Shown here piece after piece: positions 48,800-60,844 of a DNA stretch of 64,000 bases. The position numbers and the translations under genes were made by a program. The notes under the pieces are model-generated. The model was not told the origin of the DNA. It saw only the letters and a list, made by a program, of their open reading frames with translations, and did no database searches. The DNA is from Oasisia sp. SBJ-2009. Its lineage: Eukaryota; Annelida; Polychaeta; Sabellida; Siboglinidae. Each line of letters begins with the position of its first letter. The stretch's first letter is position 1. Location: the NCBI GenBank assembly GCA_964017155.1, contig OZ024855.1, positions 56,675,435 through 56,739,434 of the forward strand, read 5' to 3'.

Positions 48800-48909
48800 T
48801 AGAACATTACGAAATAACGATAGGTCCCTTCGAGACACAGGACTCTGGCGAGTACTGGGACGATACGTCACTATGCAAATGGCGACCGCATATTCAGCGT
48901 ATCTGTATA
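48800..48909 (+). repeat. 110-bp repeat, copy 1 (possible LTR fragment)
   Basis: Begins TAGAACATTACGAAATAACG and ends CAGCGTATCTGTATA. It differs from the copy at 56629-56738 at one base. A (CATA)n/(CA)n run follows directly. Confidence 0.9.
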
Positions 48910-49074
<165 letters not shown>

Positions 49075-49386
49075 GTATTTTTATAATATAAAACAATTCA
49101 TTGTTGGTCTGGTGCTAATTCAAAACTAAAAAAGCCTTCATGTTATGCTATTTATAATAGTTATGTTGGCAACATATACTTGAAGAGGGGCCATGGCCTA
49201 CCCCAATCAGTGAATATTTGGGGGTAGACTTTGGACCAGGGCTTTATGAAGGATACAATTATTGCCAGTCATGCCAGTCACACATGTCTTGGTGGACACA
49301 CGGATGTTAACTATTAAGCTAGTTTACAAACTTTCAAATGTGCCTGATGATTTGAAATGGGCTAAAAACACACATTTGACACCAGA

Positions 49387-49705
49387 ACGCAGTGGCTCAG
49401 GGGTAGAGCTTCTGACTCCCGACTACGAGAACCCGGGTTCGAACCCTAGCTGCGGTGTTAAAACCTTGGGCAAGTTTATTCACTCTACATTGCTCCAGTT
49501 CACTCAGCTGAATAAATGAGTACCTGGCTATAGACAGTGGTGGATATGTGTACGAGCAGCCTTCGTGCATTAATTGTAGCATATGGCTGGATGCTTCCCA
49601 GTGTCTGGGTGAACAGGTCTGTCAGGGAAGTAAAGTGTAAAGCGCTTTGAGCGGTCCTGGGGACTGGGTACTGCGCTATATAAGAACTTGCCTTTACTTT
49701 TTTTT
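49387..49705 (+). mobile_element. tRNA-derived SINE, family 1, copy 2
   Basis: GCAGTGGCTCAGGGGTAGAG (box A) and GGTTCGAACC at 49436 (box B) form the tRNA head. The body contains CCTTGGGCAAGTTTATT and GAGTACCTGGCTATAG, and the 3' end GCGCTATATAAGAACTTGCC is followed by a T-rich run. Better preserved than copy 1 at 5106. Confidence 0.85.
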
Positions 49706-49929
49706 CATTTACACTCACTTTCAAGGAAGGCATAACTAATTAAATATATGGTTTTGGAAGACCTTTTTTGCTTTTTTTTACCCCCTCCACCACCCGTCCA
49801 CCCACATTCTACACGTCCATATTCGTTTTTACCCGTCCAAATGACGGGTCGACGGGTCTCTACACAAAGCTATGCTTTGGACCCAACACTGCTTGCCTGA
49901 TTCAAGAGTGACAAGATGCAGAGCTTACA

Positions 49930-50640
49930 GGGGTGCCTGTGTAGGTCTTCCCAATCCCACCTTTTGTCAAAGAAATTTTTCATCACTAAAATGAGATCAA
50001 ATTACACAAAGTGCATAAATCCTCTGGTTCCGCTGTAAGCGATATAAATATCCACCAAGGCGACCAGACTGCAATCCAAGGGATGACAGGGCAAACAAAC
50101 ATTAATAATCTATTATGTGCTTGATGGCTATATATAAATACAAGTGTGCAAAATGACACAGCCCGGCATGATGAATATTTACTGGACTTAGATCAAGTTG
50201 CGGGCTGGCTGCTCCCAACCAAGCAATTTATCTAGTGCTTTTCCACTAGGTAGACGGAAGTTTAGTTCTTATTATTAATTTTACTACTAGACCGATGTAG
50301 GGTTTTTAAGAGAGGGGAGTGATCAGTCTCGCTATATATGCCTATAAATTTGTTTTATGAACTGTAAAAGTATGAGGAGATTTCCTATGCTGACTCCCTC
50401 AGGCAGTGCGGTGATCAGCGTCCCCCTCGTCCACCACTGATCGACGCCCATGCTGTGCCTGTGTAGAACTTCCCAATCCAACATTTTGGCAAAGAAATTT
50501 GTCATCACTCAAATTGGAATATGTTACACAAAGTGCAGGAATCCGCCGCTTCTGTCGTAGGCGATAAGCATCAAGCAGGCGAGGGTGAAAGTTCAACACA
50601 AATTTAATCATTTAAAATGTACTTGATGGCCACGATACAT
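49930..50640 (-). repeat. Composite repeat, second module, inverted copies
   Basis: Two partly overlapping copies of the module seen at 13725-14240. Shared words include CTTCCCAATCC, TTTGGCAAAGAAAT, ACTAGACCGATGTAGG and AGCCCGGCATGATGAATATT. Confidence 0.75.
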
Positions 50641-51349
50641 GGCGAGACTCCGCGCAACTGGAGCTGATTGGGGACTGGACATTAAGAATAGTATTCGATG
50701 GATGACAGTTGTAACTTCCGACTGATGAATACTAGGAAAATCAGGTCATAAATATCCTGTATTATACCTTTCTTATCTTAAATGCCCGATTTAATATTGA
50801 GTTTACCCCACTATCACAGACATCTAGCGATTTGCGTAGTGCAGATAATAGACACTCCCCACAATATTTAGGCCGTGTGTGTCTTTTGCGGGATTCGCAT
50901 TTTACATTGCTGTACGTTGTGGTTTCGATAAGCACTTATATCTGACAAGTTGTCTAAATGCATATAATCATAACACATGTATACGTTTGTTCCAAACAGG
51001 TTGTACTGCGCGAAAAGTGGCACTTTTCATTATTAGTCAACATCGCCAAACACAAGTACAAGCCGGCGATGCCATGGCAACCACCATAACAATCGATTAA
51101 GTCACGATTTCCGTGAGCATTGTCACCGGCAAAGTGTTCCACTGCTTCTGCTTGTAATAATCCTTCGGACAGTGTAACTGAAATAATTAGACTGTAACAG
51201 TTCGATTATTACAACCAAAAACAAAACGAAGTCCTATACTTTAACATGGAGAATATCCACTTCCTGCCCCCAACTGCCCCCAGCCTCGTTTTTGCGCGCG
51301 AGACTTACACGCCCTATACATTAAAATATTACGTTTGTTTAAATAACTA
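50641..51349. other. No gene seen
   Basis: About 0.7 kb between the two modules of the inverted composite repeat, absent from the 13-14 kb copy. No recognisable coding sequence. Confidence 0.35.
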
Positions 51350-51626
51350 TCACGGATTATGGCGCACGAACAGCAAAACATGCCTCAAAACTTGTTTGCC
51401 TGTTAATTTGCGATAAATAACTTTGCTGAACTTCATATCGCGAGTTTATTGTCTAGCTAGTCCTATGTAGTGGCTTTTAAGAGAGAGAAGTGTTGAGTCA
51501 GGCTATATGCCTCGCAATGTTTCTGAACTGAAAAGTGGGGGGGACAATTCCTATGCTGTCCCCCCGCCCTAAAAAGTGGGGGGGGGGACGCGTCCCCCCC
51601 GTCCCCCACCGATCGACGCCCGTGAC
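51350..51626 (-). repeat. Composite repeat, first module, inverted copy
   Basis: Reverse complement of 13287-13560 with the palindrome at 51581-51600 and conserved segments AATAAACTCGCGATATGAAG and ATAGCCTGA. It abuts the gag coding region of the Ty3/gypsy-like element without an intervening LTR. Confidence 0.85.
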
Positions 51627-53214
51627 CACACACACAGCCACGTCGACCGCCCCAGCGACAAACCCGAAGGCGGATAAGCTAAAGCGGCCATCCGTATCGC
51701 TGGCGGGGACGAGCGAAGAGTGGTCATATTTCGTTACTCGCTGGAATGAATACAAAGCAGGAACGGAATTAACTGGCACAGATGTAGTCACACAGCTACT
51801 AGAATGTTGTGATGAAGATCTTAGAAGAGATCTCACACGCGCAGCTGGCGGCACCCTAACAGGCAAGGAGGAAGCAGAAGTCCTAACAGCCATTAAAACC
51901 CTGGCTGTCCGCCAGGAGAACACCATGGTAGCCCGTGCCACCTTGCACAACATGCGGCAGGATCGAGATGAAGCAATCCGATCCTTCGGTGCCAGAATTA
52001 AGGGCCAGGCAGGCATCTGCAAGTACACGATCAAATGCCAACGCGAGGCATGTAACGCCGATATCGACTATACAGATGCCATACTCCGAGATGTACTGGC
52101 TCGTGGTATTGCCGACCAGGAAATTCAGCTAGACCTGCTGGGGGGTCAGAATCAAGACATGTCACTCGAAGACATGTTAAAATTTGTAGAAGCCAAAGAG
52201 TCAGGAAAGCGATCGGCATCCAGGCTACTTGACCCACCAAGTGTGAGCGCGGCAAGCAGCACTTATCGTCGCTCGAAGCAACGCGAGATCAAAGGGAAGC
52301 AGCCGGACACCCGCGACAGGACCCCTGTCATCTGTTCGTATTGCGGGGGCAAAGGCCATGGCCGTAGAGCACCAATTCACATCAGGAGGAACGAATGTCC
52401 AGCATACGACCACACATGCTCACACTGTAGTAAGAAGCACCACTTTGAAGACGTTTGTCTCAGTAAAGATAACCCAAAACCACCTCGCAATAGTACTGTC
52501 GTCAGTGCTTGTGGACAAGAAGCAGCGACGCTGGATGAATTGTGCAACGTCAGGGACATTCACCACTGGAATACGACACGACCCATAACTCTTGACCACC
52601 ATCTGTACAACAACATGAGTGACAGATGGACAAGGCGAGCCTCGAGACCACAACCGTACATTCGTCTGACCCTCTCAGCCAATGCTGAGGACTACACGGA
52701 CTTGGGGTTCAAACTACGGGCAAGCACAAAATCACTGACTTCTTCAGTAATGGCTGACACAGGCTGCCAAAGCTGCCTTGACGGTATTGGGGTAATTGGA
52801 CGCCTTGGTCTGACACGAGCCGACCTCATCCCCGTCACCATGAAGATGAATGCTGCTGATGAGAAGGGTATCAACATCCTCGGCGCAGCCATCTTGAGAT
52901 TTTCGGGAATTGGTAAACCGGGCCACAGCCTGGAAACTAGACAGATTACGTATATCACAGACTGTTCCGACAGAATATTCCTATCACGCGAAGCGTGCAT
53001 CCAGCTCGGCATGATATCCGAAGCATTCCCGACTGTGGGGGAAATCCTTCAGAATTGCGCAATCCAGCCACAAAAAAGACCCTGGAGCCCACAGCAACGG
53101 CACCACTGCCCCGTGCGGCTGCCCCACAAGAGCACCACAACCACCCCTGCCACTGAAGCTGCCATTCCCTGCGACCGAGGCAAACAGAGGGAAACTGCAA
53201 ACATATCTGGTTGA
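51535..53214 (+). CDS. Ty3/gypsy-type gag and protease, 5' end replaced
   Basis: Open for 559 codons. The gag-like part starts about residue 42. A CCHC zinc knuckle (CSHCSKKHHFEDVC) follows a CSYCGGKGH half-knuckle at about 267-270. A retropepsin active site reads ADTGCQSC at about 407-414. The first ~40 residues come from the adjacent composite repeat, so the native start is lost. The frame ends 50 bp before the RT frame, which is open upstream into the 3' part of this ORF, indicating a frameshift or programmed shift between the two. A non-host sequence of an old element copy. Confidence 0.85.
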   Translation: MGGTIPMLSPRPKKWGGGRVPPVPHRSTPVTTHTATSTAPATNPKADKLKRPSVSLAGTSEEWSYFVTRWNEYKAGTELTGTDVVTQLLECCDEDLRRDLTRAAGGTLTGKEEAEVLTAIKTLAVRQENTMVARATLHNMRQDRDEAIRSFGARIKGQAGICKYTIKCQREACNADIDYTDAILRDVLARGIADQEIQLDLLGGQNQDMSLEDMLKFVEAKESGKRSASRLLDPPSVSAASSTYRRSKQREIKGKQPDTRDRTPVICSYCGGKGHGRRAPIHIRRNECPAYDHTCSHCSKKHHFEDVCLSKDNPKPPRNSTVVSACGQEAATLDELCNVRDIHHWNTTRPITLDHHLYNNMSDRWTRRASRPQPYIRLTLSANAEDYTDLGFKLRASTKSLTSSVMADTGCQSCLDGIGVIGRLGLTRADLIPVTMKMNAADEKGINILGAAILRFSGIGKPGHSLETRQITYITDCSDRIFLSREACIQLGMISEAFPTVGEILQNCAIQPQKRPWSPQQRHHCPVRLPHKSTTTTPATEAAIPCDRGKQRETANISG

Positions 53215-53263
53215 ATACTACAAGAGTAGCACATTTAACACATGTGAACACCAGACCCTACCC

Positions 53264-55078
53264 ATGATGTCAGGCCCCCCAATGAGACTGATGATCGACC
53301 CGAATGCTGATCCGGTGGCCTTCCACACACCCATCCCTATACCGCTCCACTGGCAAGACGAAGTGAAAGCCGGTCTTGATCAAGATGTGAGACTGGACGT
53401 ACTTGAGCCAGTCCCTGTTGGAACACCAGTGACCTGGTGCCACAGGATGGTAATCTGTGCAAAGAAAACAGGAAAGCCGAGACGCACAGTGGACTTTCAA
53501 CCGCTCAATGTCCATGCCACTCGCGAGACACACCACACCCAGTCACCTTTCCATCAAGCTCGGTCTGTTCCACACGGAAAGCTAAAGTCAGTGTTCGATG
53601 CCTGGAACGGATACCACAGCGTGCCATTACATGCAGACGATAGGCATTTCACTACCTTCATCACCCCGTGTGGTCGCTACAGGTACTGCTCTGCACCACA
53701 AGGCTACATCGCCTCCGGAGACGGATATTCGCGACGCTATGACGAGATTGTTGCTGACGTCCCTCAGAAAACCAAATGTATCGATGATACCCTACTATGG
53801 GCGGACTCCGTGGAGTGGAGCTTCTTCCAGGCTGCTAACTGGTTGGACGTCTGCGGCAGGAACGGCATAACACTGAAGCCTGACAAATTTGTATTCTGCC
53901 AAGAGGAAGTAGAATTTGCCGGTTTCACAATCACCATGGACAATGTACGCCCTTGCAGCAAGTATCTACAGGCCATACGGGAATTCCCTACACCCCGCAA
54001 CATCAAGGACCTCCGCTCATGGGTCGGTCTCGTGAACCAGGTGTCTTATGCGTTTAGCATGGCAAAACGGATGCTCCCATTCCGGCAACTTCTGAAACCT
54101 GGGAACGCATTTACTTGGAACGACGACTTGGATAACATCTTCGCCGAATCCAAGGAGGTAATCGCAGATGAGATTGAGGAAGGAGTACGGATCTTCGACA
54201 AGGCCAAGCCCACCTGCCTTGCCACCGATTGGTCAAAGGACGGGATCGGCTTCTGGATGTTCCAGAAACATTGCATTTGCCCAGGCGCTAAGCCATTTTG
54301 CTGCCATGACGGATGGAAAGTCTCTCTAGTGGGAAGCCGATTCACTCATGCAGCTGAATCCCGGTATGCCCCTGTTGAAGGCGAGGCTCTAGCTGTAGCG
54401 GACGCCCTTGACAAGGCCAGATTCTTTGTACTCGGATGTAGTGACCTTATCGTGGCGGTTGACCATAAACCGCTGTTGAAGATACTGGGTGACCGCTCCC
54501 TTGACGTTATCACGAACACACGCCTGAGGAACCTCAAGGAGAAAACCCTGAGGTACAGGTTCAGGATGGTACACATATCTGGCATTCACAACAAGGCGGC
54601 GGACGCTATTTCCCGGCACCAGTCTGGCGACACCAACCCAGAAATACTCTGCCTGCCCGACGACATCGCACACACTCAGAACGCCATGGCCGTCCAACGC
54701 ATGTTCTTAGCAGGAATCCGCACTCAGGAAGCGGCGGACCGGGACAGCAGCACTACTGAGATATCGACATACTCGCTCGAATCGCTCCACTCCGTAACTT
54801 GGGATCGTGTGAGAGAGGCCACAGCTAGTGATGAAGACATGCACCTTCTCTTATCCCTTATAGAGAATGGCATGCCACAATTTCGCCATGAGCTACCTCA
54901 TGCCGTGCGCGCATTTCACCGGTTTCGTGAGCATCTTCACACATCGGACGGAGTAATCATCTACAAGGACAGAGTTGTCATCCCGCCGAGCCTGCAGCAA
55001 GACATACTCTCGGCACTCCACTCCGCTCATCAGGGGACAACATCCATGATGGCTCGTGCCGAGTCGTCCATCTTCTAG
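53264..55078 (+). CDS. Retrotransposon reverse transcriptase / RNase H / integrase zinc region
   Basis: 604 codons from the first ATG; the frame is open further upstream. RT motifs are VDFQPLN, FDAWNGYHSVPL (motif A), CIDDTLLW at 172-179 (motif C, with C in place of Y/F), and FPTPRNIKDLRSWVGLVNQV. RNase H acidic blocks are CLATDWSKDG, EGEALAVADAL and VAVDHKPLL. Near the C-end ALHSAHQGTT is the integrase HH zinc half. An in-frame TAG ends the ORF before the CC half (CEHCNR), which is readable just past the stop. Confidence 0.9.
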   Translation: MMSGPPMRLMIDPNADPVAFHTPIPIPLHWQDEVKAGLDQDVRLDVLEPVPVGTPVTWCHRMVICAKKTGKPRRTVDFQPLNVHATRETHHTQSPFHQARSVPHGKLKSVFDAWNGYHSVPLHADDRHFTTFITPCGRYRYCSAPQGYIASGDGYSRRYDEIVADVPQKTKCIDDTLLWADSVEWSFFQAANWLDVCGRNGITLKPDKFVFCQEEVEFAGFTITMDNVRPCSKYLQAIREFPTPRNIKDLRSWVGLVNQVSYAFSMAKRMLPFRQLLKPGNAFTWNDDLDNIFAESKEVIADEIEEGVRIFDKAKPTCLATDWSKDGIGFWMFQKHCICPGAKPFCCHDGWKVSLVGSRFTHAAESRYAPVEGEALAVADALDKARFFVLGCSDLIVAVDHKPLLKILGDRSLDVITNTRLRNLKEKTLRYRFRMVHISGIHNKAADAISRHQSGDTNPEILCLPDDIAHTQNAMAVQRMFLAGIRTQEAADRDSSTTEISTYSLESLHSVTWDRVREATASDEDMHLLLSLIENGMPQFRHELPHAVRAFHRFREHLHTSDGVIIYKDRVVIPPSLQQDILSALHSAHQGTTSMMARAESSIF

Positions 55079-55100
55079 CTTGGAATAACCTCGGCGATCA

Positions 55101-56366
55101 ATGCTACCCGAGCCAACTGTGAGCACTGTAACCGCATGGCACCTTCTCAGCCATGCGCCCCACCGACACCCCCAATCCTGCCAGTGCGTTTGCTCTGATT
55201 TCTTCAGCTACAAAGGGATGACCTACCTCATTGTTGTCGACCGATACTCCAACTGGCCAATCGTTGAGAGAACCACGGGTGGAGCGGATGGCCTTATCAA
55301 TTGCCTGAGACGTTCGTTTGCGACTTACGGCATCCCCGATGAAATCTCAACTGACGGCGGACCGGAATACATTGCAACGGCCACCCGCCTCTTCCTGTCT
55401 GCATGGGGTGTAGACCACCGACTCTCATCAGTTGCCTTCCCCCACAGCAACTGTAGGGCAGAGATCGGTGTGAAGACCATCAAGCGTCTCATCATAGACA
55501 ACACGGGCAACAAGGGCGACCTGGACACGGATGCCTTTCAGCGTGCGATCCTCCAATACCGTAACACCCCCGACCCGGACACCAAATTATCTCCGGCTGC
55601 ATGCGTATTAGGACGACCTGTGAAAGACTTCATCCCCATATTGCGTGGTCGATACAGACCTCACAATACCTGGCGAGAGATCCTCTCCGCTAGAGAAGAA
55701 GCCCTGATGAACAGACACATGCGTGCTGCCGAATACTGGTCTGAGCACACGAAACGTCTACCAGCCTTGATCGTTGGCGACTACGTGAGAATTCAGAACC
55801 AGATCGGTCCTCAACCCAACAAATGGGACAAGATGGGCCGTGTCGTCGAGGTTCGGCAGTTTGACCAATACGTTGTCAGAGTTGATGGCTCAGGACGGAT
55901 GACACTCCAGAACAGGAAATTCCTCAGGAAGTATATCCCGGTGATCTCCCGAGCACCACACCGTACCATTGACGAAGACCTTCACAGGCTCATCCTCCGA
56001 TACGAGACTCGACCCACGCATACCAAGACATCGCCGCCGATCGGCCCGCCCCAACCATGGCCAGCTACCCCGAAGGGCAATATGACCCAGGCCGACAGTC
56101 CTATGCAGACAACACCACTCATGCCACCATCGCCCACGACGGACGACGGGTCAACGCCAGGTGTCACAGCCACCCCGGCTACACGAAGCACCCAGCCGAA
56201 CTCCTCCACACCTATGCCGATGTTGGTGCCGCGACATCCAAAGAATCTTGCGCCTGCTATGGCTCATTCACCGCCCACGTTCAACACACCGCTACCGGCT
56301 AATACATCACGTTATGGACGCAACCTCAAACGACCCAAATGGCACATCGACTACCAAACGGATTAA
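55101..56366 (+). CDS. Retrotransposon integrase core and C-terminal region
   Basis: 421 codons; the first ~25 residues are out of frame with the true protein, whose frame enters near 55190. The catalytic triad is present as D33 (VCSDFF), D85 (STDGGPEY) and E121 (CRAEIGVK), exact D,D35E spacing. [10 protein letters not shown] segment followed by [11 protein letters not shown] is the usual GPY/F-like C-terminal module. A proline/threonine-rich tail follows. The frame break leaves this copy non-functional as read. Confidence 0.88.
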   Translation: MLPEPTVSTVTAWHLLSHAPHRHPQSCQCVCSDFFSYKGMTYLIVVDRYSNWPIVERTTGGADGLINCLRRSFATYGIPDEISTDGGPEYIATATRLFLSAWGVDHRLSSVAFPHSNCRAEIGVKTIKRLIIDNTGNKGDLDTDAFQRAILQYRNTPDPDTKLSPAACVLGRPVKDFIPILRGRYRPHNTWREILSAREEALMNRHMRAAEYWSEHTKRLPALIVGDYVRIQNQIGPQPNKWDKMGRVVEVRQFDQYVVRVDGSGRMTLQNRKFLRKYIPVISRAPHRTIDEDLHRLILRYETRPTHTKTSPPIGPPQPWPATPKGNMTQADSPMQTTPLMPPSPTTDDGSTPGVTATPATRSTQPNSSTPMPMLVPRHPKNLAPAMAHSPPTFNTPLPANTSRYGRNLKRPKWHIDYQTD

Positions 56367-56619
56367 TTAGTTAGTGTGAGTGTGTTCGGATTATGGTCAG
56401 AATACTACCATAATTCCAGACTAACAAACAAATAGTGAACACAACTCATGGGACTAAGGCAGTCTACCCTGAATCCCAAGCTTGTTCATCAATATTATTA
56501 TTTTAATACTTAAGATAACATGGACACCCGCTTATATTATGTTGTGTCTTACATTGTTATTAGACTTTCGGACTTTAATCAGCCTTCTTCGCCATCTTAT
56601 TGCGATGCACTTCAGGCTT

Positions 56620-56738
56620 GGGGGGAGATAGAACATTACGAAATAACGATAGGTCCCTTCGAGACGCAGGACTCTGGCGAGTACTGGGACGATACGTCAC
56701 TATGCAAATGGCGACCGCATATTCAGCGTATCTGTATA
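56620..56738 (+). repeat. Polypurine-like tract plus 110-bp repeat, copy 2 (candidate 3' LTR)
   Basis: GGGGGGAGA at 56620-56628 leads straight into TAGAACATTACG... (56629-56738), which matches 48800-48909 with one mismatch. In an LTR element a polypurine tract directly precedes the 3' LTR. The right border is not determined. Confidence 0.55.
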
Positions 56739-56739
56739 T

Positions 56740-57950
56740 TGTCATGCTTATCAATATAATCATTAAAATATATAAGTATTGAACAAATGGAAGTCATTCT
56801 TATTTATTGTGTATCCGTCTTCAAATTAGCGCTGTCCTCACGAGGAAAACAGTCATGATTTGCGAAGTCAATAAACTAGTTCGAATCGGCTAAATCTTGC
56901 CAGGACTACTTAACATGGCAACAGCATGGCTTCCGATGTTGTAACTTATGGCTGAATGCACTAGTTAGACATGTGACTTAACTGATACTGCATTGAGCAA
57001 TAACAGTCAACACCTACCGGTATAGTACGGTCTACTGCCGACAGACGGAAACGGAAAACATGTCACGAGCAGAACAACTAAGATGAAGACACGCATTGTC
57101 GTGGTCATCTGAAATCGGAGGTACTTCGTAGTAAAATTTGACACTTCCGACTATTTAGACGAAATGGTTTGTATTACTTTCAAGAACATTTGAACAACAC
57201 ACGTACAAACCCGTGTTTGTTCGTGGCATATGCCTATTTTAATTTTGTAAATAACACTCCTTCCCTCCCTCTTCCCATATAACGTCTGACCGGGGTCTGC
57301 AATCCCTCAATATTATTATTCTTTCCCGTGATTTGGCCTACTTTTAAACTTTTTATGACGGTAAGTATATCTGCCACAAATTCAGTTAGGCCTACATGTC
57401 TGTCAACCTTGACAAATCACTCGCATTTTGAATCTCTTCAAAGAATTCAATCAGCGAAAGTTTCACTAAAAACAAAACAAGTGATGAACCAAAAACGTGA
57501 CTGTCTGGTCTTGAACAAAAGTTGCTATGCTTGGTTGGATGTACCAAGTGTTTTGCGTACTACAGAGTCATATTTTGTATGGGCGAACTGTAAACGTACC
57601 TTATTCGCGCGTGATGCTCGGAATGAGTATGCGACCAGTGACAGTAACCGTTCGGTGTTCGGCGTACCAGCATACACGACTACACGAGGAGCTTTTCATT
57701 TCTTTAATGACAAGTAGCTCTCGTGTCAAGTGTGCACCGGAAAGTCAACATTGTCTTAATGGATTGTGCGACAGCATGTGATGGGTCACGATGTAACTCC
57801 ACATGCGTATGTATATGTATATGTAGGAGTCTAATACGACATCGAAGGGGGGGGGGGGAAGGACATGTTCGAGCATATAAAAGTGTGATTAATGTGCCAT
57901 GTAGTGGCGCAATACGTTATTAAAAAGTATATTTCTAAAGCCAAAGGGAA
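56740..57950. other. Intergenic; no gene seen
   Basis: A 129-codon ORF at 57328-57717 has no domain, no splice context and ordinary composition. A G-run (10 bp) lies at 57847. Confidence 0.35.
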
Positions 57951-58059
57951 GCGATGGCCTAGTATCGGTGGCAGTCAAAATCGACACCGTTTTTTTTGCG
58001 AGAGATACGCATTTATAATTAGTATATACGTATATGAATATATGTAAGTATGTATTAAT

Positions 58060-58064
58060 GTATG

Positions 58065-58101
<37 letters not shown>

Positions 58102-58118
58102 TAGATATATATATATGT

Positions 58119-58210
<92 letters not shown>

Positions 58211-58215
58211 GCGTG
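58060..58215. repeat. (GTAT)n and (GT)n microsatellite
   Basis: TATG tetranucleotide repeats followed by ~90 bp of GT. Confidence 0.95.
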
Positions 58216-58219
58216 TGCA

Positions 58220-60120
58220 TGTGTGAAATGTTGACATGTGTATAAAATATGTGTGGCGGCTACTTGATACCATGGGTGTGCGCGCATTGCACTCTACTTA
58301 GAATGCTGTTATATAAACATGTAACATCTAATGTACATATTACAAACAATTTTTTCATCCGTGCACAATATGCATATGTGCCAGGTGTTGAGTAGTGACT
58401 GTAGTAATATCGTTTTTTTGCATGAAAGTACACCATTAATGTATGTTGAACCCATAAAAACGACTATTTCATAAACATGCCCTCCTGTTGCTATGTTCCA
58501 TTCTCAAGGCAGTCTATAGATCCCATAAATAAATGCATATCTGGACTGCTAGAAGAGTTGGTGGTTGTAGTGAAGTTAGAATTATACACAGGTCGGTTAA
58601 ATATAAAGGTGGAGGGGATTTTAAAATGTAAGGTCTTGGTTTAATTTATATGGATATTTGTTATTTATATGTAACCTACAGTAACAGAGAAATTAGATCA
58701 ACCGTAACATATTACAATGTAGTTTTATATTTATTCTCTAACCTCTCTGCTGTGAACGTTCACGTGCTAATTACACAAATATTTCCACTCCCTTGGAAGA
58801 AAGATTCAAATTGACTGAAACATCATTGTCAAAACATTTCATAAATGGCAAATATTACTTTGTAGATACAAAAATGATTATTAAACATATACAACAGTGC
58901 CACACTGCTGTGAGATCAAGCCTTAGTAGCACGACGTGCATACGCAGTATTACACACTGACAAAATGATGCACACTCACAGTTTCGAGCATTTGCACGGT
59001 TTCACAAGTGTGTCAGCAGCTGGTTTAAGCCAAGTTAATAAAATCCATGTTCTTAATCTGTGCTGTCACTGTTGCATTCACAACATCTTTCACTTTAGAT
59101 GTGTTCAACATCTCGTTCTTTTCGGGTACATTATTAATCTCTTTCTCTTCACCAACATTCATAACTTATTTATCTTTCTATCTCATTCTCTGTTTCTCTC
59201 TCCTCTTGATCTCTCTCCCTATCCCTCTTCAGCCACGTTCACCGTCACTCTTGAGACACGTACCTCTTTCTTTAGATCTGTTGCCCACCCTCTCGCTCTC
59301 AGTCTCGCTCTCGCCCTCGCTCTCGCGCGCTCTCTCTCTCTCACTCTCTCTCTCTCTCTTCAGCCATGGTCACCCACCTTACTCTCTTTTATTGTGGACA
59401 CTCTGACGTTGGCCGTATGATGCTGCTAACGCACGCTCAGCATATTTTTGCCCATAGTAATTGAATATGAATGGAATTGAGTTTCCTAAACACTAAAGTG
59501 AATCCGAATTGTTCCAGCAATTGGGAATAGCTACAGACATGTGCTATACCATTTTGGAAAGCCCAGAGCAAGCCTCGAATACGCAAAATCGTCGCTTTTT
59601 GATTTTCGTCCCTCAACTCGAGTTTTCGATGTTTCAAACTTTCGACTTTCGCTGTGTCAACAAATGGACCGGCTATCCGTGGCGCCCCTGGAGGCGGGTT
59701 GGCTAGCGTTCTGAAACTCGAGTTCAAGTCGCCAGGTGGCAGCAGAATGTAAAAATCTGTTGAGTCGATCTCGATACTCATGAGATCGTTCCCGCAAGAT
59801 TAGCTGTTTCATTTGTTTTAGCACAAATACAACCATCATATCGCATTGTAAGGAGAAATGTCCACAACACGGCTGCTACATAACCTCACGAACGTTATGC
59901 AACGTGTTTGGAAGAAAACTGGAAAGTGTCGAAAGATTTGTGAATGAGCGATAAATGCAGGAAGCATCGCTATGATGATAGTATGTCATAATATTATCAT
60001 TATGACCGCATAGATTTACGTGTTGATGTAATGTTTTGTAGGCTGTCACTGACATTATTTCAGGTCATGCAGCAACTATTGCATGTACAGATGTTGGCTT
60101 CGCGGGTTAAGGAATAACAC
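58220..60120. other. Intergenic; pyrimidine-rich tract, no gene seen
   Basis: 59150-59365 is a CT-rich simple-sequence region with (TC)n at 59325-59360, which creates spurious leucine/serine-rich ORFs on plus. The ORF at 59437-59781 (minus) has no recognised domain. Confidence 0.4.
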
Positions 60121-60123
60121 TAA

Positions 60124-60800
60124 TGGGTAAATGCTTCAAGGATGAAGCAGGACTGGGGTAATATGAATGGGAGTGGGACTACTACAGGGTAAATGCTTCG
60201 CAGCTAAAACATGTATGAGACACGAGTTAAAGTAAGAAGACAAGCCAACCCCCTCCCGCCCACTACCCCCTCCCCCCGCCCAGCCGGCTGAAATTGCGCC
60301 AGTGCAGAACGTGCCTCACCACCGACGGTCACATCGCATATCGAATATTCCTTGGGAACCTTCGACTCAGTGACATATAACAGCGACTTTTGCCAGCTGG
60401 CACCGCGAACTATTTATCTCCTGCTGCTGCAACCAACCGGGATATCGTGACAAGACATCTCACAGTCACGCCCGGTGTCGAAATGAAGCGAGGCTGATCT
60501 CAAGGGTTGAGCAAAATTGTAGACTCCAGTGCCACCTACATGTTATCTTCCTCGCAGCAATTCTCTCACAAGACGCAGTTCAGTACTTCAAAGTTCCCCA
60601 CACTCATCATCAACTCTATCCTGGTGTCAAACGTGTGTTGTACTGTTGTACATCTCAATCTCCATCGTCTCAAGGGGGGCTTGTCTCCTTACTTTAACTC
60701 GTGTCTCATACGTGTTTTAGCTGCGAACCATTTACCCTGTAGTAGTCCCACTCCCATTCATATTACCCCAGTCCTGCTTCATCCTTGAAGCATTTACCCA
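60124..60800. mobile_element. 677-bp element with 123-bp terminal inverted repeats
   Basis: TGGGTAAATGCTTCAAGGAT begins the left arm (60124-60246), and its complement ends the right arm (60678-60800). Arms are ~97% identical. A sub-repeat GGGTAAATGCTTC occurs twice within the left arm. CTA lies within 1 bp of each border and may be a target duplication. No ORF; a non-autonomous DNA transposon is likely. Confidence 0.8.
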
Positions 60801-60844
60801 CTAGTTAAATCATAAAAACTACTTATATTTTAATATTACTAGTA

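Larger units (their letters stand above)
51640..56738 (+). mobile_element. Decayed Ty3/gypsy-like LTR retrotransposon
   Basis: Order gag, protease, reverse transcriptase, RNase H, integrase matches Ty3/gypsy (integrase last). No 5' LTR or primer-binding site is visible. At the 3' side a polypurine-like GGGGGGAGAT (56620-56629) precedes the 110-bp repeat, which may be the start of the 3' LTR. Breaks: missing 5' end, frame change near 53200, stop at 55076-55078 and a frame change near 55190. Confidence 0.85.

Noticed and set aside
49389..49455. Possible functional tRNA gene with intact A and B boxes
   Set aside because: The region does not fold into a complete cloverleaf, and the SINE body follows directly. 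It is a SINE head.
57328..57717. 129-codon plus-strand ORF
   Set aside because: No domain, splice signal or repeat relationship. Length is within chance for this window.
58965..59420. 151- and 119-codon Leu/Ser-rich ORFs
   Set aside because: Produced by a CT-rich simple-sequence tract.
59437..59839. Minus-strand ORFs of 60-114 codons
   Set aside because: No domain and no supporting splice or start context.
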